DNA from: an uncultured Pseudorhodoferax sp.
GTDB lineage: Bacteria; Pseudomonadota; Gammaproteobacteria; Burkholderiales; Burkholderiaceae
Assembly: GCA_913776795.1 (NCBI GenBank)
Contig: CAJYRH010000250.1
Coordinates: 1-11,672 of the forward strand
Direction: 5' to 3'
Length of the DNA: 11,672 bases
In this document: in pieces, positions 1-8,766 of the stretch
How the letters are laid out: each line of letters begins with the position of its first letter
Position numbering within the stretch: the stretch's first letter is position 1
Notes under the pieces: generated by a model
Database searches by the model: none
What the model saw: the letters and a program-made list of their open reading frames with translations, nothing else
Told to the model about the DNA's origin: nothing
Made by a program: the position numbers and the translations under genes

Positions 1-3000
1 CGCCTGCCCGGCCTGCCGTTCACGGCCTACCGGCCCGGCGCCGGCATGGGCGAAGTTGGGCCGCTGCCCGCGCTGGCCCACGGCCGCGTGCGTTTCGGCA
101 CGCTCACGCGCGGCGTGCGCATCAACCACCACAGCCTGCGCGTGTGGGCGCAGATCCTGCAGCGCGTGCCGGGCGCCACGCTGGTGATCGACAGCCGCTC
201 GTTCGCAGACCCCGAGCTGGCCGAGGCCATGGCGGCACGCTTCGCCGTGCTGGGCATCGGCCGGGATCGGCTGCAGATCGGCTTCCACAGCCCGCCGTGG
301 GACGTGCTGCGCGGCGTCGACATCGGGCTGGACTGCTTCCCGCACAACTCCGGCACCACCATCGTCGAGATGCTGCACCAGGGCGTGCCGGTGGTCACGC
401 TGGCGGGGCGCCCCAGCGTGGGCCGCATCGGCAGCGCGATCCTGCAGGGCCTGGGCCGGCCGGAATGGATCGCCGACACCGAGGCGGCCTACGTCGACAA
501 GGCCGTGGCGCTGGCGCAGGACCTGCCGGCCCTGGCCGCCACGCGCGCGGCGCTGCGCGGCCAGCTGCAGGCCAGCGGTCTGATGGATGAAGCCGCCTTC
601 ACGCGCGGCGTGGAGCAGGCCTACCGACAGATGTTCGCGCGCTGGGAGGCCGAGCACGCGCCGGCGCAGGCACCCACTGTGTCCGTCGCGGCCGAGATCG
701 CCGCGCTGCGCGCCGAGCTGCTCTACAACGAAGGCAACGCGCTCCATGAAGAGGGCCGCATGGCCGAGGCCGAAGCCCGCTGGCTGGCCGCGCTCGCGCT
801 GGTGCCCGACCATGCCGAGACGCTGAACAACCTGGGCCTTCTGCAGCAGGAGCAAAGCCGCATGGCCGAGGCCGAGGCCAACTACCGTGCAGCCCTGCGC
901 GCGCGGCCCGACTCGCCGGTGGCCCACCACAACCTGGGCAACGTGCTGCCGCACCGCGGCGAGTTCGACGAGGCCGTGGTCTGCATCGAGCGCGCCATGG
1001 CACTGGGCCTGACCTCGCAGCACCTGTTCGACAACCTGCTGTTCATCCTCAACTACCACCCGGAGCGCAGCGCCGAGCAGATCTACGCGGCCTATGCGGA
1101 GTACGACCGGCGCTTCGGCCAGCCACACCGCGCCGGCTGGCAGCCGCACGCCAACAGCCGCCGGACCGACCGCCGGCTCCGGGTGGGCTATGTGTCGCCG
1201 GACTTCCGCGAACATGCCTGCGCGCGCTTCCTGGAGCCGCTGCTGGCGGCGCACGACAAGGCCGCCGTCGAAGTATGGGCCTACGCCGAACTGGCCCGCG
1301 AAGACGCCGTGACCGCGCGCTACAAGGGCTATGTTGACCACTGGGTTGCGACGCGCGGCATGAGCGACCAGGCCTTGGCCGAGCGCGTGCGCGCCGACGC
1401 CATCGATGTGCTGGTCGATGTGGCCGGCCACACCGTGGGCAACCGGCTGGGCGTGTTCGCACGCAAGCCGGCGCCGGTGTCGCTGAGCTGGCTGGGCTAT
1501 GGCACCACGACCGGCCTGCAGGCCATCGACCACTACCTGACGGACGAGGCCAGCGTGCCGACCGGCAGCGAGCACCTGTTCTCCGAAGCACCCTGGCGGC
1601 TGCCGGTCGGCTTCGTCTACCGGCCGACCGCGGGCATGGGCGAGCCCGGCCCGCTGCCGGCGTTGTCCAATGGCCACGTGCGGCTGGGCACGCTGTCGCG
1701 CAGCATCCGCATCAACGCGCACACGGTGCGCGTCTGGGCCGCCGTGCTGCACCGGTTGCCCAGCGCACGCCTGGTGGTGGACAGCCGCAACTTCAGCGAA
1801 CAGGACGCCTGCGAGCGCCTGCGCGCACGCTTTGCCGCGCACGGCATCGGCGCGGAGCGGCTGGAGATCGGCTTCCACACCCCGCCCTGGGACCTGGTGC
1901 GCGGCATCGACATCGGGCTGGACTGCTTCCCGCACAACTCGGGCACCACGCTCGTCGAGATGCTGTACCTGGGCGTGCCGGTCGTGACCCTGGCCGCCAG
2001 GCCCAGCGTCGGACGCATCGGCAGCGCCCTGCTGCACGGCATGGGCCGGCCCGAATGGATCGCCGAGACCGACGCCGAGTACGTGGACAAGGTGGTCGCG
2101 CTGGCCTGCGACCTGCCGGCGCTGGCCGCCACCCGGGCCACACTGCGCGCGCAGCTGCAGGCCAGCCCGCTGATGGACGAGCCGGGCTTTGCGCGCGCCG
2201 TCGAGACGGCCTACCGCGCGATGTTCGAGCGCTTCGCGCGGCGCAGCGCGTTCGACCCGTCGCAGCATGCCGCCCAGCGCCAGCACCTGACCGAACTGTT
2301 CCGCGCACGCCGCTTCGCCGAGGGCGAACAGCTGGCGCGCCGGCTCAGCGAGCAGGCGCCCGACGACGGCTTCGTCTGGAAGGCCCTGGGCGTGATGCTG
2401 CAGGCCCAGGGCCGCTCGGCGGAGTCGCTGGCCGCCAAGCACCGTGCCGCCGCGCTGCTGCCCGACGATGCCGAGGCCCTGTGCAACCTGGGCCACGGCC
2501 TTCAGGACAGCGACCGCTACGCCGAAGCCGAGCCCGTGCTGCAACGCGCGCTGGCACTGAAGCCCGACTCCTTCGAGGCGCTCAACAACCTGGCCATCAC
2601 CTACCAGAAGCAGGGCCGGCTCGACGAGTCGATCGCACGCTTCGAGCAGGCGCTGGCGCTGCAGCCGGGCGACCGGGGCGTCTACGGCAACCTGCTGTTC
2701 ACGCTCAATTACCACCCCGAACGCAGCGCCGAGGAGATCTACGCGGCCTACGCCGAGTACGACCGCCGCTTCGGCCAGCCGCACCGCGCCCACTGGAAGC
2801 CGCACACCAACGTCCGGCGCAGCGACCGGCGTCTGCGGGTGGGCTATGTGTCGCCCGACTTCCGCGAGCACGCCTGTGCCCGCTTCCTGGAGCCGCTGCT
2901 GGCCGCGCACGACAAGTCCGCGGTCGAGGTCTGGGGCTACGCCGAGCTGGCGCGTGAAGATGCGGTGACAGCGCGCTACAAGGACCATGTCGACCACTGG

Positions 3001-6000
3001 GTGCCCACGCGTGGCCTGAGCGACGAGGCGCTGGCCGAGCGCATCCGCGCCGACCGCATCGACGTGCTGGTGGATGTGGCCGGCCACACGGTTGGAAACC
3101 GGCTTGGTGTGTTCGCGCGCAAGCCGGCACCGGTCTCGCTGAGCTGGCTGGGTTATGGCTGCACGACGGGCCTGCAGGCCATCGACCACTACCTGACCGA
3201 CGCTGCCAGCGCGCCGCCCGGTTGCGAGCACCTGTTCTCTGAATCGCCGTGGCGGCTGCCGGTCGGCTTCGTCTACCGGCCCAGCACCGGCATGGGCGAG
3301 CCCGGGGCGCTGCCGGCATTGCGCAATGGCCATCTCACGCTGGGCACGCTGACACGCGCCGTGCGCCTGAACGACCGCTGCGTGCGCGTGTGGTCCCGGA
3401 TTCTTCAGCAGCTGCCGAACGCCCGCCTGGTGGTGGACAGCCGCAGCTTCGTCGACGCAGCGTCGCAGCAGGCGCTGTGCGCGCGTTTCGCTGCGCACGG
3501 CATCGCGGCGGAGCGCCTGTCCATCGGCTACCACAGCCCGCCCTGGGACGTGCTGCGCAGCATCGACATCGGGCTGGACTGCTTCCCGCACAACTCGGGC
3601 ACCACGCTGTTCGAGAGCCTGTACTTGGGCGTGCCCTTCGTCACGCTGGCCGGCCGCGCCAGCGTGGGCCGGCTGGGCAGCAGCATTCTGCAGGGCCTGG
3701 GCCGGCCCGCGTGGATCGCCGAGGACGAGGGCGGCTACATCGACCGCGTGCTCGCGCTGGCCGCCGACCTGCCGGCCCTCGCAGCCACGCGGGCGGGCCT
3801 GCGCGCGCAGCTGCAGGCCAGCCCGCTGATGGACGAGCGCGGCTTCGCCCGCTCTGTCGAACGAGCCTACGCCGGCATGTTCGCCCAGTGGTGCGCCGGC
3901 GACGCCCACCCGCTGCTGGCCTTGGTCGCGCGTGCGCAGTCCTGGCACGAGCAGGGCGAGGCGGCGTTGGCGCAGGGCCTGGCCGACGACGCCGAAGCCT
4001 GCTGGCGCCGGGCGCTGCGCCTGGTTCCGGAGTTCGCGCAGGCCCACGCCAGTCTGGGCATGCTGCTGCAGCAGCAAGGCCGCCTGAGCGACAGCGAGGC
4101 CTGCTACCGCGCTGCGCTGGCGCTGCAGCCGGACAGCGCCGTCACGCACTTCAACCTGGCCACCTGCCTGCTGGCGCAGGAGCGGCCCGCCCCAGCAGAA
4201 GAATGCCTGCGCACGGCGCTGCAGCACGACGCAGCATTGCAACCCGCGCGCGCCCAGCTCGACCGGCTGCTGCAGGACCAGGGCCGCTGGCTGGAGTCTG
4301 AAGAACGCTGGCGCGATGCGTTGCGCCGCCAGCCCGATGACACCGAGGCCTACCTGCAACTGGCTGCCGTGCTGCGCCGCCAGCACCGCCATGCCGAGGC
4401 GCTGGGCTGCCTGCAGCGCGCCGAGCAACTGGCGCCCGACGATGTGGCCGTGCTGCGCCAGCAGGGCGCGCTGTTCAAGGAGATGGGCCGTATGGCCGAG
4501 TCCGAGCAGGTGTGCCGCCGTCTGCTCGAGATCGCACCCGACTCCGCGCTGGGCTGGAACCAGCTGGCCGAGGTCTTCAACGCCACCCAGCGCCTGGCCG
4601 AAGCCGAGCAGGGCTTCCTCAAGGCGCTCGCACTCGACCCGCAGCTGGCCGTGGCCTGGAGCAACCTGGGCATCGTGCGCCAGAACCAGGGCCGCCAGCA
4701 GGAGGCCGAAGACGCGATGCGCGCCGGCCTGGCGCTGCACAGCGGCGACGCCCATGCCCACGGCAACCTGCTGTTCGTGCTGAACTACCACCCGGGCAAG
4801 ACCATGGCCCAGGTGTTCGAGGAGTACCGGCTGCACGACGAGCGCTTCTACGCGCGCCACCGTGCCGAGTGGCGGGCGCACCGCAACCCGCCGGCGGCTG
4901 GCCGGCCGCTCAAGATCGGCTACGTCTCGCCGGACTTCCGCAACCACTCCTGCCTGTACTTCGTCGAGCCGTTGCTGGCGCAGCACGACCACCGCGCCGT
5001 GACGGTGTACGCCTATGCCGAACTGCACAACGAGGACAACGCCACGGCGCGCTACAAGCACCTGGTGGACCATTGGGTGCCCACACGCGGCATGGGCGAT
5101 GCGGCGCTGGCCGAGCGCATCCGCGCCGACGGCATCGACATCCTGATCGACCTGGCAGGCCACACGGCCGGCAACCGGCTCGGCGTCTTCGCGCGCAAAC
5201 CGGCGCCGGTGTCGGCCAGCTGGATGGGCTATGGCTACAGCACCGGCCTGTCCTCCATCGACTACTTCCTGACCGATGCCTGGCATGCGCCGGCCGGCAG
5301 CGAGGCCTATTTTTCCGAGCAACCCTGGCGGCTGCCGGTCGGCTGGGTGTACCGCCCGCCGCAGGAAGGGCAGACCGGCGTGCCCGGTCCCCTGCCGGCG
5401 CTGCGCAATGGCGGCGTGACCTTCGGCACGCTCACGCGCGCCGTGCGCATCAACGACGACACGGTGCGCGTCTGGTCGGAGCTGCTGCGCCGCGTGCCCG
5501 GTTCGCGCCTGGCCGTGGACAGCCGCAGCTACCGCGACGCCGACACCCAGGCCGCGCTGGCCGCGCGCTTCGCGGCGCAGGGCATCGCGCCGGAGCGGCT
5601 GCAGATCGGCTGCAGCGCGTCGGGCTGGGAGGTGCTGCGCCGCATCGACATCAGCCTGGACTGCTTCCCGCACAACTCGGGCACCACGCTCTTCGAGAGC
5701 CTGCACATGGGCGTGCCCTTCGTGACCTGGGCCGACCGGCCAGGCCTGGGCTGCCTGGGCAGCGCCATCCTGCACGGCGCCGGCCATCCCGAATGGGTGG
5801 CGGCCAGCGAGCAGGAGTACATCGCCAAGGCCGTGGCCCTGGCCAGCGACCTGCCGCGCCTGGCCACCCTGCGCTCCCAGCTGCCGGCCGAGCTGCGCGC
5901 CAGCAAGCTCATGGACGAGACCGCGTTCGCGCGTGCGGCGGAAGACGCCTTCCGCCAGATGTTCGCGCGCTGGGAACAACGACGAGACCGAGGAGTCCAC

Positions 6001-6003
6001 CAA
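1..6003 (+). repeat. In-frame tandem array of about 1.6-2.1 kb TPR+GT41 modules
   Basis: The coding block for [10 protein letters not shown] recurs at 331, 1921, 3577 and 5659, with spacings of 1590, 1656 and 2082 nt, all multiples of three. From 1033 to about 2240 the sequence aligns with 2689 to about 3896 at a constant offset of 1656 nt, with most differences at third codon positions. The last module is longer because its TPR block has eight units instead of three or four. Internal duplication within one gene is the simplest explanation. The copies differ enough that the array is not a simple assembly duplication. Confidence 0.92.
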
Positions 6004-6006
6004 TGA
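1..6006 (+). CDS. Giant multi-module TPR/GT41 (OGT/SPINDLY-like) glycosyltransferase, 5'-truncated
   Basis: The frame is open from base 1 to the TGA at 6004-6006, giving 2001 visible residues. The ATG at 46 is internal, because the 15 codons before it match the same motif in later modules. The layout is: C-lobe (1-215), 3 TPRs (238-340), GT41 (344-747), about 4 TPRs (762-892), GT41 (896-1298), 8 TPRs (1314-1585), GT41 (1588-1992). Each complete module has VSPDF(R)xH (His 405, 957, 1649), AGHT (His 477, 1029, 1721) and WLGYG or WMGYG. All four C-lobes have the block [12 protein letters not shown]41 enzymes transfer a sugar from a nucleotide donor to Ser/Thr of proteins, and the TPRs bind the acceptor. 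No signal peptide or membrane segment is visible, so a cytoplasmic location is likely. The gene overlaps the CDP-sugar gene rfbF. The family call is firm; donor, acceptor and full length are unknown. Confidence 0.93.
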   Translation, partial: RLPGLPFTAYRPGAGMGEVGPLPALAHGRVRFGTLTRGVRINHHSLRVWAQILQRVPGATLVIDSRSFADPELAEAMAARFAVLGIGRDRLQIGFHSPPWDVLRGVDIGLDCFPHNSGTTIVEMLHQGVPVVTLAGRPSVGRIGSAILQGLGRPEWIADTEAAYVDKAVALAQDLPALAATRAALRGQLQASGLMDEAAFTRGVEQAYRQMFARWEAEHAPAQAPTVSVAAEIAALRAELLYNEGNALHEEGRMAEAEARWLAALALVPDHAETLNNLGLLQQEQSRMAEAEANYRAALRARPDSPVAHHNLGNVLPHRGEFDEAVVCIERAMALGLTSQHLFDNLLFILNYHPERSAEQIYAAYAEYDRRFGQPHRAGWQPHANSRRTDRRLRVGYVSPDFREHACARFLEPLLAAHDKAAVEVWAYAELAREDAVTARYKGYVDHWVATRGMSDQALAERVRADAIDVLVDVAGHTVGNRLGVFARKPAPVSLSWLGYGTTTGLQAIDHYLTDEASVPTGSEHLFSEAPWRLPVGFVYRPTAGMGEPGPLPALSNGHVRLGTLSRSIRINAHTVRVWAAVLHRLPSARLVVDSRNFSEQDACERLRARFAAHGIGAERLEIGFHTPPWDLVRGIDIGLDCFPHNSGTTLVEMLYLGVPVVTLAARPSVGRIGSALLHGMGRPEWIAETDAEYVDKVVALACDLPALAATRATLRAQLQASPLMDEPGFARAVETAYRAMFERFARRSAFDPSQHAAQRQHLTELFRARRFAEGEQLARRLSEQAPDDGFVWKALGVMLQAQGRSAESLAAKHRAAALLPDDAEALCNLGHGLQDSDRYAEAEPVLQRALALKPDSFEALNNLAITYQKQGRLDESIARFEQALALQPGDRGVYGNLLFTLNYHPERSAEEIYAAYAEYDRRFGQPHRAHWKPHTNVRRSDRRLRVGYVSPDFREHACARFLEPLLAAHDKSAVEVWGYAELAREDAVTARYKDHVDHWVPTRGLSDEALAERIRADRIDVLVDVAGHTVGNRLGVFARKPAPVSLSWLGYGCTTGLQAIDHYLTDAASAPPGCEHLFSESPWRLPVGFVYRPSTGMGEPGALPALRNGHLTLGTLTRAVRLNDRCVRVWSRILQQLPNARLVVDSRSFVDAASQQALCARFAAHGIAAERLSIGYHSPPWDVLRSIDIGLDCFPHNSGTTLFESLYLGVPFVTLAGRASVGRLGSSILQGLGRPAWIAEDEGGYIDRVLALAADLPALAATRAGLRAQLQASPLMDERGFARSVERAYAGMFAQWCAGDAHPLLALVARAQSWHEQGEAALAQGLADDAEACWRRALRLVPEFAQAHASLGMLLQQQGRLSDSEACYRAALALQPDSAVTHFNLATCLLAQERPAPAEECLRTALQHDAALQPARAQLDRLLQDQGRWLESEERWRDALRRQPDDTEAYLQLAAVLRRQHRHAEALGCLQRAEQLAPDDVAVLRQQGALFKEMGRMAESEQVCRRLLEIAPDSALGWNQLAEVFNATQRLAEAEQGFLKALALDPQLAVAWSNLGIVRQNQGRQQEAEDAMRAGLALHSGDAHAHGNLLFVLNYHPGKTMAQVFEEYRLHDERFYARHRAEWRAHRNPPAAGRPLKIGYVSPDFRNHSCLYFVEPLLAQHDHRAVTVYAYAELHNEDNATARYKHLVDHWVPTRGMGDAALAERIRADGIDILIDLAGHTAGNRLGVFARKPAPVSASWMGYGYSTGLSSIDYFLTDAWHAPAGSEAYFSEQPWRLPVGWVYRPPQEGQTGVPGPLPALRNGGVTFGTLTRAVRINDDTVRVWSELLRRVPGSRLAVDSRSYRDADTQAALAARFAAQGIAPERLQIGCSASGWEVLRRIDISLDCFPHNSGTTLFESLHMGVPFVTWADRPGLGCLGSAILHGAGHPEWVAASEQEYIAKAVALASDLPRLATLRSQLPAELRASKLMDETAFARAAEDAFRQMFARWEQRRDRGVHQ
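5991..6006 (+). promoter_or_regulatory. Ribosome binding site and ATGA coupling at the rfbF start
   Basis: AGGAG at 5991-5995 lies 7 nt before the ATG at 6003. That ATG overlaps the TGA of the giant glycosyltransferase (6004-6006). The arrangement fixes the rfbF start and predicts translational coupling of the sugar pathway to the glycosyltransferase. Confidence 0.75.
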
Positions 6007-6773
6007 AAGCCGTGATCCTGGCCGGCGGCCTGGGCACCCGCATCTCCGAGGAGACGCACCTCAAGCCCAAGCCCATGGTCGAGGTGGGGGGCAAGCCGCT
6101 GCTGTGGCATGTGATGAAGCTGTATTCGGCGCACGGCGTCAACGACTTCGTGATCTGCTGCGGCTACAAGGGCTATGTCATCAAGGAGTACTTCGCCAAC
6201 TACTTCCTGCACATGTCGGACGTGACCTTCGACATGGTCAACAACCGCATGGAAGTCCACGAGAAGCATGCAGAGCCCTGGCGCGTGACGCTGGTGGACA
6301 CGGGCGAGGACACCATGACCGGCGGGCGCCTGAAGCGCGTGGCCGACTACGTCAAGAACGAACAGGCTTTTTGCTTCACCTACGGCGACGGCGTGGCCGA
6401 CGTGGACATCGCGGCCGAGATCGCCTTCCACCGCGCGCACGGCAAGGCCGCCACCGTGACGGCCGTGATGCCGCCCGGCCGCTACGGCGCGCTGGTGCGC
6501 GAGGGCGACGGCGTGCGCGGCTTCCAGGAAAAGCCGCGTGGCGACGGCGGCTGGATCAACGGCGGCTTCTTCATCCTGTCGCCGCGCGTGATCGAACGCA
6601 TCGCGGGTGACGCCACCAGCTGGGAGCAGGAGCCCCTGATGGGCCTGGCGGCCGACGGACAACTGGCCGCTTTCGAGCACCGCGGCTTCTGGCAGCCCAT
6701 GGACACGCTGCGCGAGAAGAACCTGCTGGAAGACCTGTGGCAATCGGGCCAGGCGCCGTGGAAGAAATGGTGA
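6003..6773 (+). CDS. rfbF: Glucose-1-phosphate cytidylyltransferase
   Basis: This 256-residue enzyme makes CDP-glucose from CTP and alpha-D-glucose 1-phosphate, the first committed step to CDP-linked 6-deoxy sugars. The N-terminus has the sugar-nucleotidyltransferase signature AGGLGTR (residues 7-13) followed by [12 protein letters not shown] (21-32). Further on are YGDGVADVD and WINGGFF, typical of RfbF/DdhA. The length is close to the roughly 257 residues usual for the family. The start is set by AGGAG 7 nt upstream and by the ATGA overlap with the glycosyltransferase gene. The next gene, rfbG, catalyses the next step, which supports CTP/CDP-glucose rather than the dTTP- or UTP-specific relatives. 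Nothing appears broken. Confidence 0.95.
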   Translation: MKAVILAGGLGTRISEETHLKPKPMVEVGGKPLLWHVMKLYSAHGVNDFVICCGYKGYVIKEYFANYFLHMSDVTFDMVNNRMEVHEKHAEPWRVTLVDTGEDTMTGGRLKRVADYVKNEQAFCFTYGDGVADVDIAAEIAFHRAHGKAATVTAVMPPGRYGALVREGDGVRGFQEKPRGDGGWINGGFFILSPRVIERIAGDATSWEQEPLMGLAADGQLAAFEHRGFWQPMDTLREKNLLEDLWQSGQAPWKKW

Positions 6774-6792
6774 TGTGGGACCACCCCCGTCT

Positions 6793-6881
6793 GGACTTCT
6801 CACTGCGTGTAGAAGTCCCATCCCCCCTCGAGGGGGCGCCGCCAGCGGCCTGGCAGAGCCAATTCCGCGGCGGCCGCTGGC
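6793..6881 (+). repeat. Cluster of three inverted repeats in the rfbF-rfbG gap
   Basis: This fills part of the only sizeable gap in the operon (6774-6968, 195 nt). Hairpin A has an 8-bp perfect stem, GGACTTCT (6793-6800) and AGAAGTCC (6811-6818), with CAC/GTG pairing inside the loop. Palindrome B is the self-complementary 14-mer CCCCCTCGAGGGGG (6823-6836). Hairpin C has a 10-bp stem, GCCAGCGGCC (6841-6850) and GGCCGCTGGC (6872-6881), with a small nested TGGC-AGA-GCCA stem. None is followed by a T-run, so a classical terminator is unlikely. It resembles a dispersed extragenic palindromic element of Comamonadaceae, an inference that needs a genome to confirm. It could act as an attenuator or mRNA stabiliser. 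I see no convincing -35/-10 promoter in the gap. Confidence 0.7.
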
Positions 6882-6968
6882 ATGGCCTGCTCCGCGGCCT
6901 TTCGAACAGCGTCGTGCGGCCCGGCGCTGTGCGCCGAGGATGATGGTTCGCTCCATGGGCTACGACTG

Positions 6969-8048
6969 ATGCATTCTTCCGAACTCTGGCACGACCAGTC
7001 GGTGTTCCTGACCGGCCACACCGGCTTCAAGGGCAGCTGGCTGTCGCTGTGGCTGGCGGGGCTGGGCGCGCGCGTTCACGGCTACGCGCTGGACCCGCAA
7101 CCTGGTGCCAACCTGTTCGACGTGGCGGGCGTCGCCGCACGGCTGGCCACCGACACGCGCGCCGACCTGGCGGACCGGGGCGCGCTGCGCCGGGCCCTGC
7201 AGGCAGCGCGCCCGCGCGTGGTGTTCCACCTGGCGGCGCAGGCCCTGGTGCGCCCGAGCTACGCCGACCCGGTCGCCACCTTCGCCACCAACGTGATGGG
7301 CACGGCCCACGTGCTCGAGGCCGTGCGCGGCGTGGACAGCGTGCAGGCCGTGGTCGTGGTGACCACCGACAAGGTCTACGACAACCGCGAGTGGGTCCAC
7401 CCCTACCGCGAGGGCGATGCGCTGGGCGGGCACGACCCCTACAGCGCGAGCAAGGGCGCGGCCGAGATCGTCGCGGCCAGCTTGCGCGCAAGCTTCTTCG
7501 GCACGCGGCAGGGCCATGCCGCGCGCGTGGCCACGGCGCGTGCCGGCAACGTGATCGGCGGCGGCGATTGGGCGCCCGAGCGCCTGGTGCCGGACTGCCT
7601 GCAGGCCTTTGCGGCCGGACGCGCGGTGGAACTGCGCTACCCGGGCTCCGTGCGGCCCTGGCAGCATGTGCTGGAGCCGCTGTCGGGCTACCTGCGGCTG
7701 GCTGAAAAGCTGCTGGGCGAGGGCGGTGCAGCGCTGCCCACCGCCTGGAATTTCGGCCCCGAGGCCGGCGGCGACGCCACTGTGTTGGAGGTGGCGCAGG
7801 CGCTGGCGTGGCGCTGGGGCGAGGGCGCCGCGGTGCAGGTGATGGGCGCAGCAGGCCAACCGCACGAGGCTGGCCTCCTGCGCCTGGACGTGACGCAGGC
7901 GCGTGCGCTGCTGGGCTGGCGCCCGCGCTGGAACCTGGAGCAGGCGCTCGCCGCCACAGTGGACTGGCAGCGCGCCTGGCTGCGCGGCGAGGACATGGCC
8001 GCCGTGTGCGCGGCGCAGATTGCTCAGTACGTGGAAGGCCGCGCATGA
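6969..8048 (+). CDS. rfbG: CDP-glucose 4,6-dehydratase
   Basis: This 359-residue extended short-chain dehydrogenase/reductase converts CDP-glucose to CDP-4-keto-6-deoxyglucose using bound NAD. The nucleotide-binding motif GHTGFKG is at residues 16-22. The catalytic block VVTTDKVYDN (Thr132-Thr133-Asp134-Lys135) and the YxxxK pair Tyr158/Lys162 are intact. FHLAAQALVRPSY and ARAGNVIGGGDW are characteristic of the RfbG/DdhB branch. The frame is open upstream to an ATG at 6882, but the ATG at 6969 places the Rossmann motif at the usual distance and gives the usual family length (about 360). The ribosome binding site before 6969 is weak. The gene follows the 195-nt structured gap and overlaps the next gene by ATGA. 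Confidence 0.94.
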   Translation: MHSSELWHDQSVFLTGHTGFKGSWLSLWLAGLGARVHGYALDPQPGANLFDVAGVAARLATDTRADLADRGALRRALQAARPRVVFHLAAQALVRPSYADPVATFATNVMGTAHVLEAVRGVDSVQAVVVVTTDKVYDNREWVHPYREGDALGGHDPYSASKGAAEIVAASLRASFFGTRQGHAARVATARAGNVIGGGDWAPERLVPDCLQAFAAGRAVELRYPGSVRPWQHVLEPLSGYLRLAEKLLGEGGAALPTAWNFGPEAGGDATVLEVAQALAWRWGEGAAVQVMGAAGQPHEAGLLRLDVTQARALLGWRPRWNLEQALAATVDWQRAWLRGEDMAAVCAAQIAQYVEGRA

Positions 8049-8110
8049 GCACCGCCGCGCCTCCCCAAAGTGCTCTGCCCCGCAGCGCGCAGCGCGAAGG
8101 TACGCCTGTG
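8045..8110 (+). repeat. 66-nt start-region repeat, copy 1 (two possible start codons)
   Basis: The first 66 nt of the epimerase gene align without gaps to the first 66 nt of the next gene (8701-8766), with 47 of 66 bases identical by hand count. Both copies begin with ATGAGC and end with GTG. Here GAAGG (8096-8100) stands 7 nt before the GTG at 8108, so the element carries its own ribosome binding site and second start. It encodes a low-complexity tail (residues 1-22) that is not part of the enzyme fold. Confidence 0.75.
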
Positions 8111-8704
8111 GACGCCGTCGCCACCGCGCGCTTTCGCTTCGAGCCCACGCCGCTGGCCGGCGTCTGGCTGGTGCAGCGCCAGCCCATCGTGGATGCGCGC
8201 GGCTTTTTCGCGCGCCTGTACTGCGCCGAGGAATTCGCGGCCATCGGCCTGGCCGAGCCGCCCGTGCAGATCAACCACTCGTACTCGCGCCATGCGGGCA
8301 CGGTGCGCGGCCTGCACTTCCAGCATCCGCCGCACCAGGAGACCAAGATCGTCTCGTGCCCGGCCGGCCGCATCTTCGACGTGGCGGTGGACCTGCGGCG
8401 CGGCTCGCCCACCTTCCTGCAGTGGTTCGGCGCCGAGCTGTCGGCCGAGAACCAGCGCAGCCTGGTCGTGCCGCCCGGCTTCGCGCACGGTTTCCAGGCG
8501 CTGGACGACCACAGCCAGACGCTCTACGCCGTGACCGCGCCCTACAGCGGCACGTTCGAAGACGGCGTGAACCCGTTCGACCCCGCCGTGGGCGTGGCCT
8601 GGCCGCTGGCCGCCACCGAGGTCTCGCCGCGCGACGCGCAGCGCGCCGCCATCGAGCGCGCCAGCGACGCCGGCATCGCCTGGCCGCCGGAGGGGGCGCC
8701 ATGA
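8045..8704 (+). CDS. rfbC: RmlC-family nucleotide-sugar 3,5-epimerase (dTDP-4-dehydrorhamnose 3,5-epimerase family)
   Basis: This 219-residue cupin-fold protein belongs to the RmlC/RfbC family, which epimerises C3 and/or C5 of 4-keto-6-deoxy nucleotide sugars. The catalytic histidine lies in VRGLHFQ (His91), and the conserved lysine follows in ETKIVSC (Lys101). VVPPGFAHGFQ and the C-terminal NPFDPAVGVAWPL match family landmarks. The symbol denotes the family only: with rfbF and rfbG directly upstream, the substrate is probably CDP-4-keto-6-deoxyglucose rather than the dTDP form. The ATG at 8045 overlaps the rfbG stop (ATGA) and has GGAAGG 6 nt upstream. An in-frame GTG at 8108 with GAAGG 7 nt upstream would remove a 21-residue tail and fits the usual family N-terminus better, so the start is uncertain. 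Confidence 0.9.
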   Translation: MSTAAPPQSALPRSAQREGTPVDAVATARFRFEPTPLAGVWLVQRQPIVDARGFFARLYCAEEFAAIGLAEPPVQINHSYSRHAGTVRGLHFQHPPHQETKIVSCPAGRIFDVAVDLRRGSPTFLQWFGAELSAENQRSLVVPPGFAHGFQALDDHSQTLYAVTAPYSGTFEDGVNPFDPAVGVAWPLAATEVSPRDAQRAAIERASDAGIAWPPEGAP

Positions 8705-8766
8705 GCCTGGCCCGGCCGCCCGAAGAGGCTCGGCTCCGCAGCACGCAGTGCGGAGGTCGTCCCGTG
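8701..8766 (+). repeat. 66-nt start-region repeat, copy 2, with hairpin over the second ribosome binding site
   Basis: This is the second copy of the element at 8045-8110. It spans from the ATG at 8701 to the in-frame GTG at 8764. GGAGG (8752-8756) is 7 nt before that GTG. CTCCGCA (8734-8740) pairs perfectly with TGCGGAG (8749-8755) around an 8-nt loop, which would bury the GGAG. Upstream, GAGGGGGCGCC (8690-8700) is also found at 6830-6840 in the rfbF-rfbG gap, suggesting that pieces of one dispersed element lie at both junctions. Confidence 0.72.

Noticed and set aside
46..48. ATG that could start the giant glycosyltransferase
   Set aside because: It lies inside the conserved RPxxGMGE segment found in later modules, and the frame is open with homologous residues back to base 1.
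6793..6836. Hairpins after rfbF as a rho-independent terminator
   Set aside because: Neither stem is followed by a run of T, and the downstream genes continue the same pathway.
5529..6956. Long minus-strand open frame (475 codons) opposite the end of the glycosyltransferase gene and rfbF
   Set aside because: It mirrors strongly coding + strand genes in high-GC sequence, and its translation shows no recognisable family or domain.
6882..6968. Upstream in-frame ATG of rfbG at 6882
   Set aside because: It would add 29 residues with no family similarity. The ATG at 6969 gives the normal length and Rossmann-motif position.
6773..6969. Two small + strand frames in the rfbF-rfbG gap: ATG 6773 to TGA 6943, overlapping the rfbF stop, and GTG 6775 to TGA 6969, overlapping the rfbG start
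   Set aside because: They translate the palindromic element, have weak ribosome binding sites and no recognisable domains. The TGATG overlaps might still help ribosomes cross the gap.
7027..8412. Long minus-strand open frame (461 codons) opposite rfbG and rfbC
   Set aside because: Arg/Pro/Ala-rich low-complexity translation, opposite two clear enzymes; a shadow of GC-rich codons.
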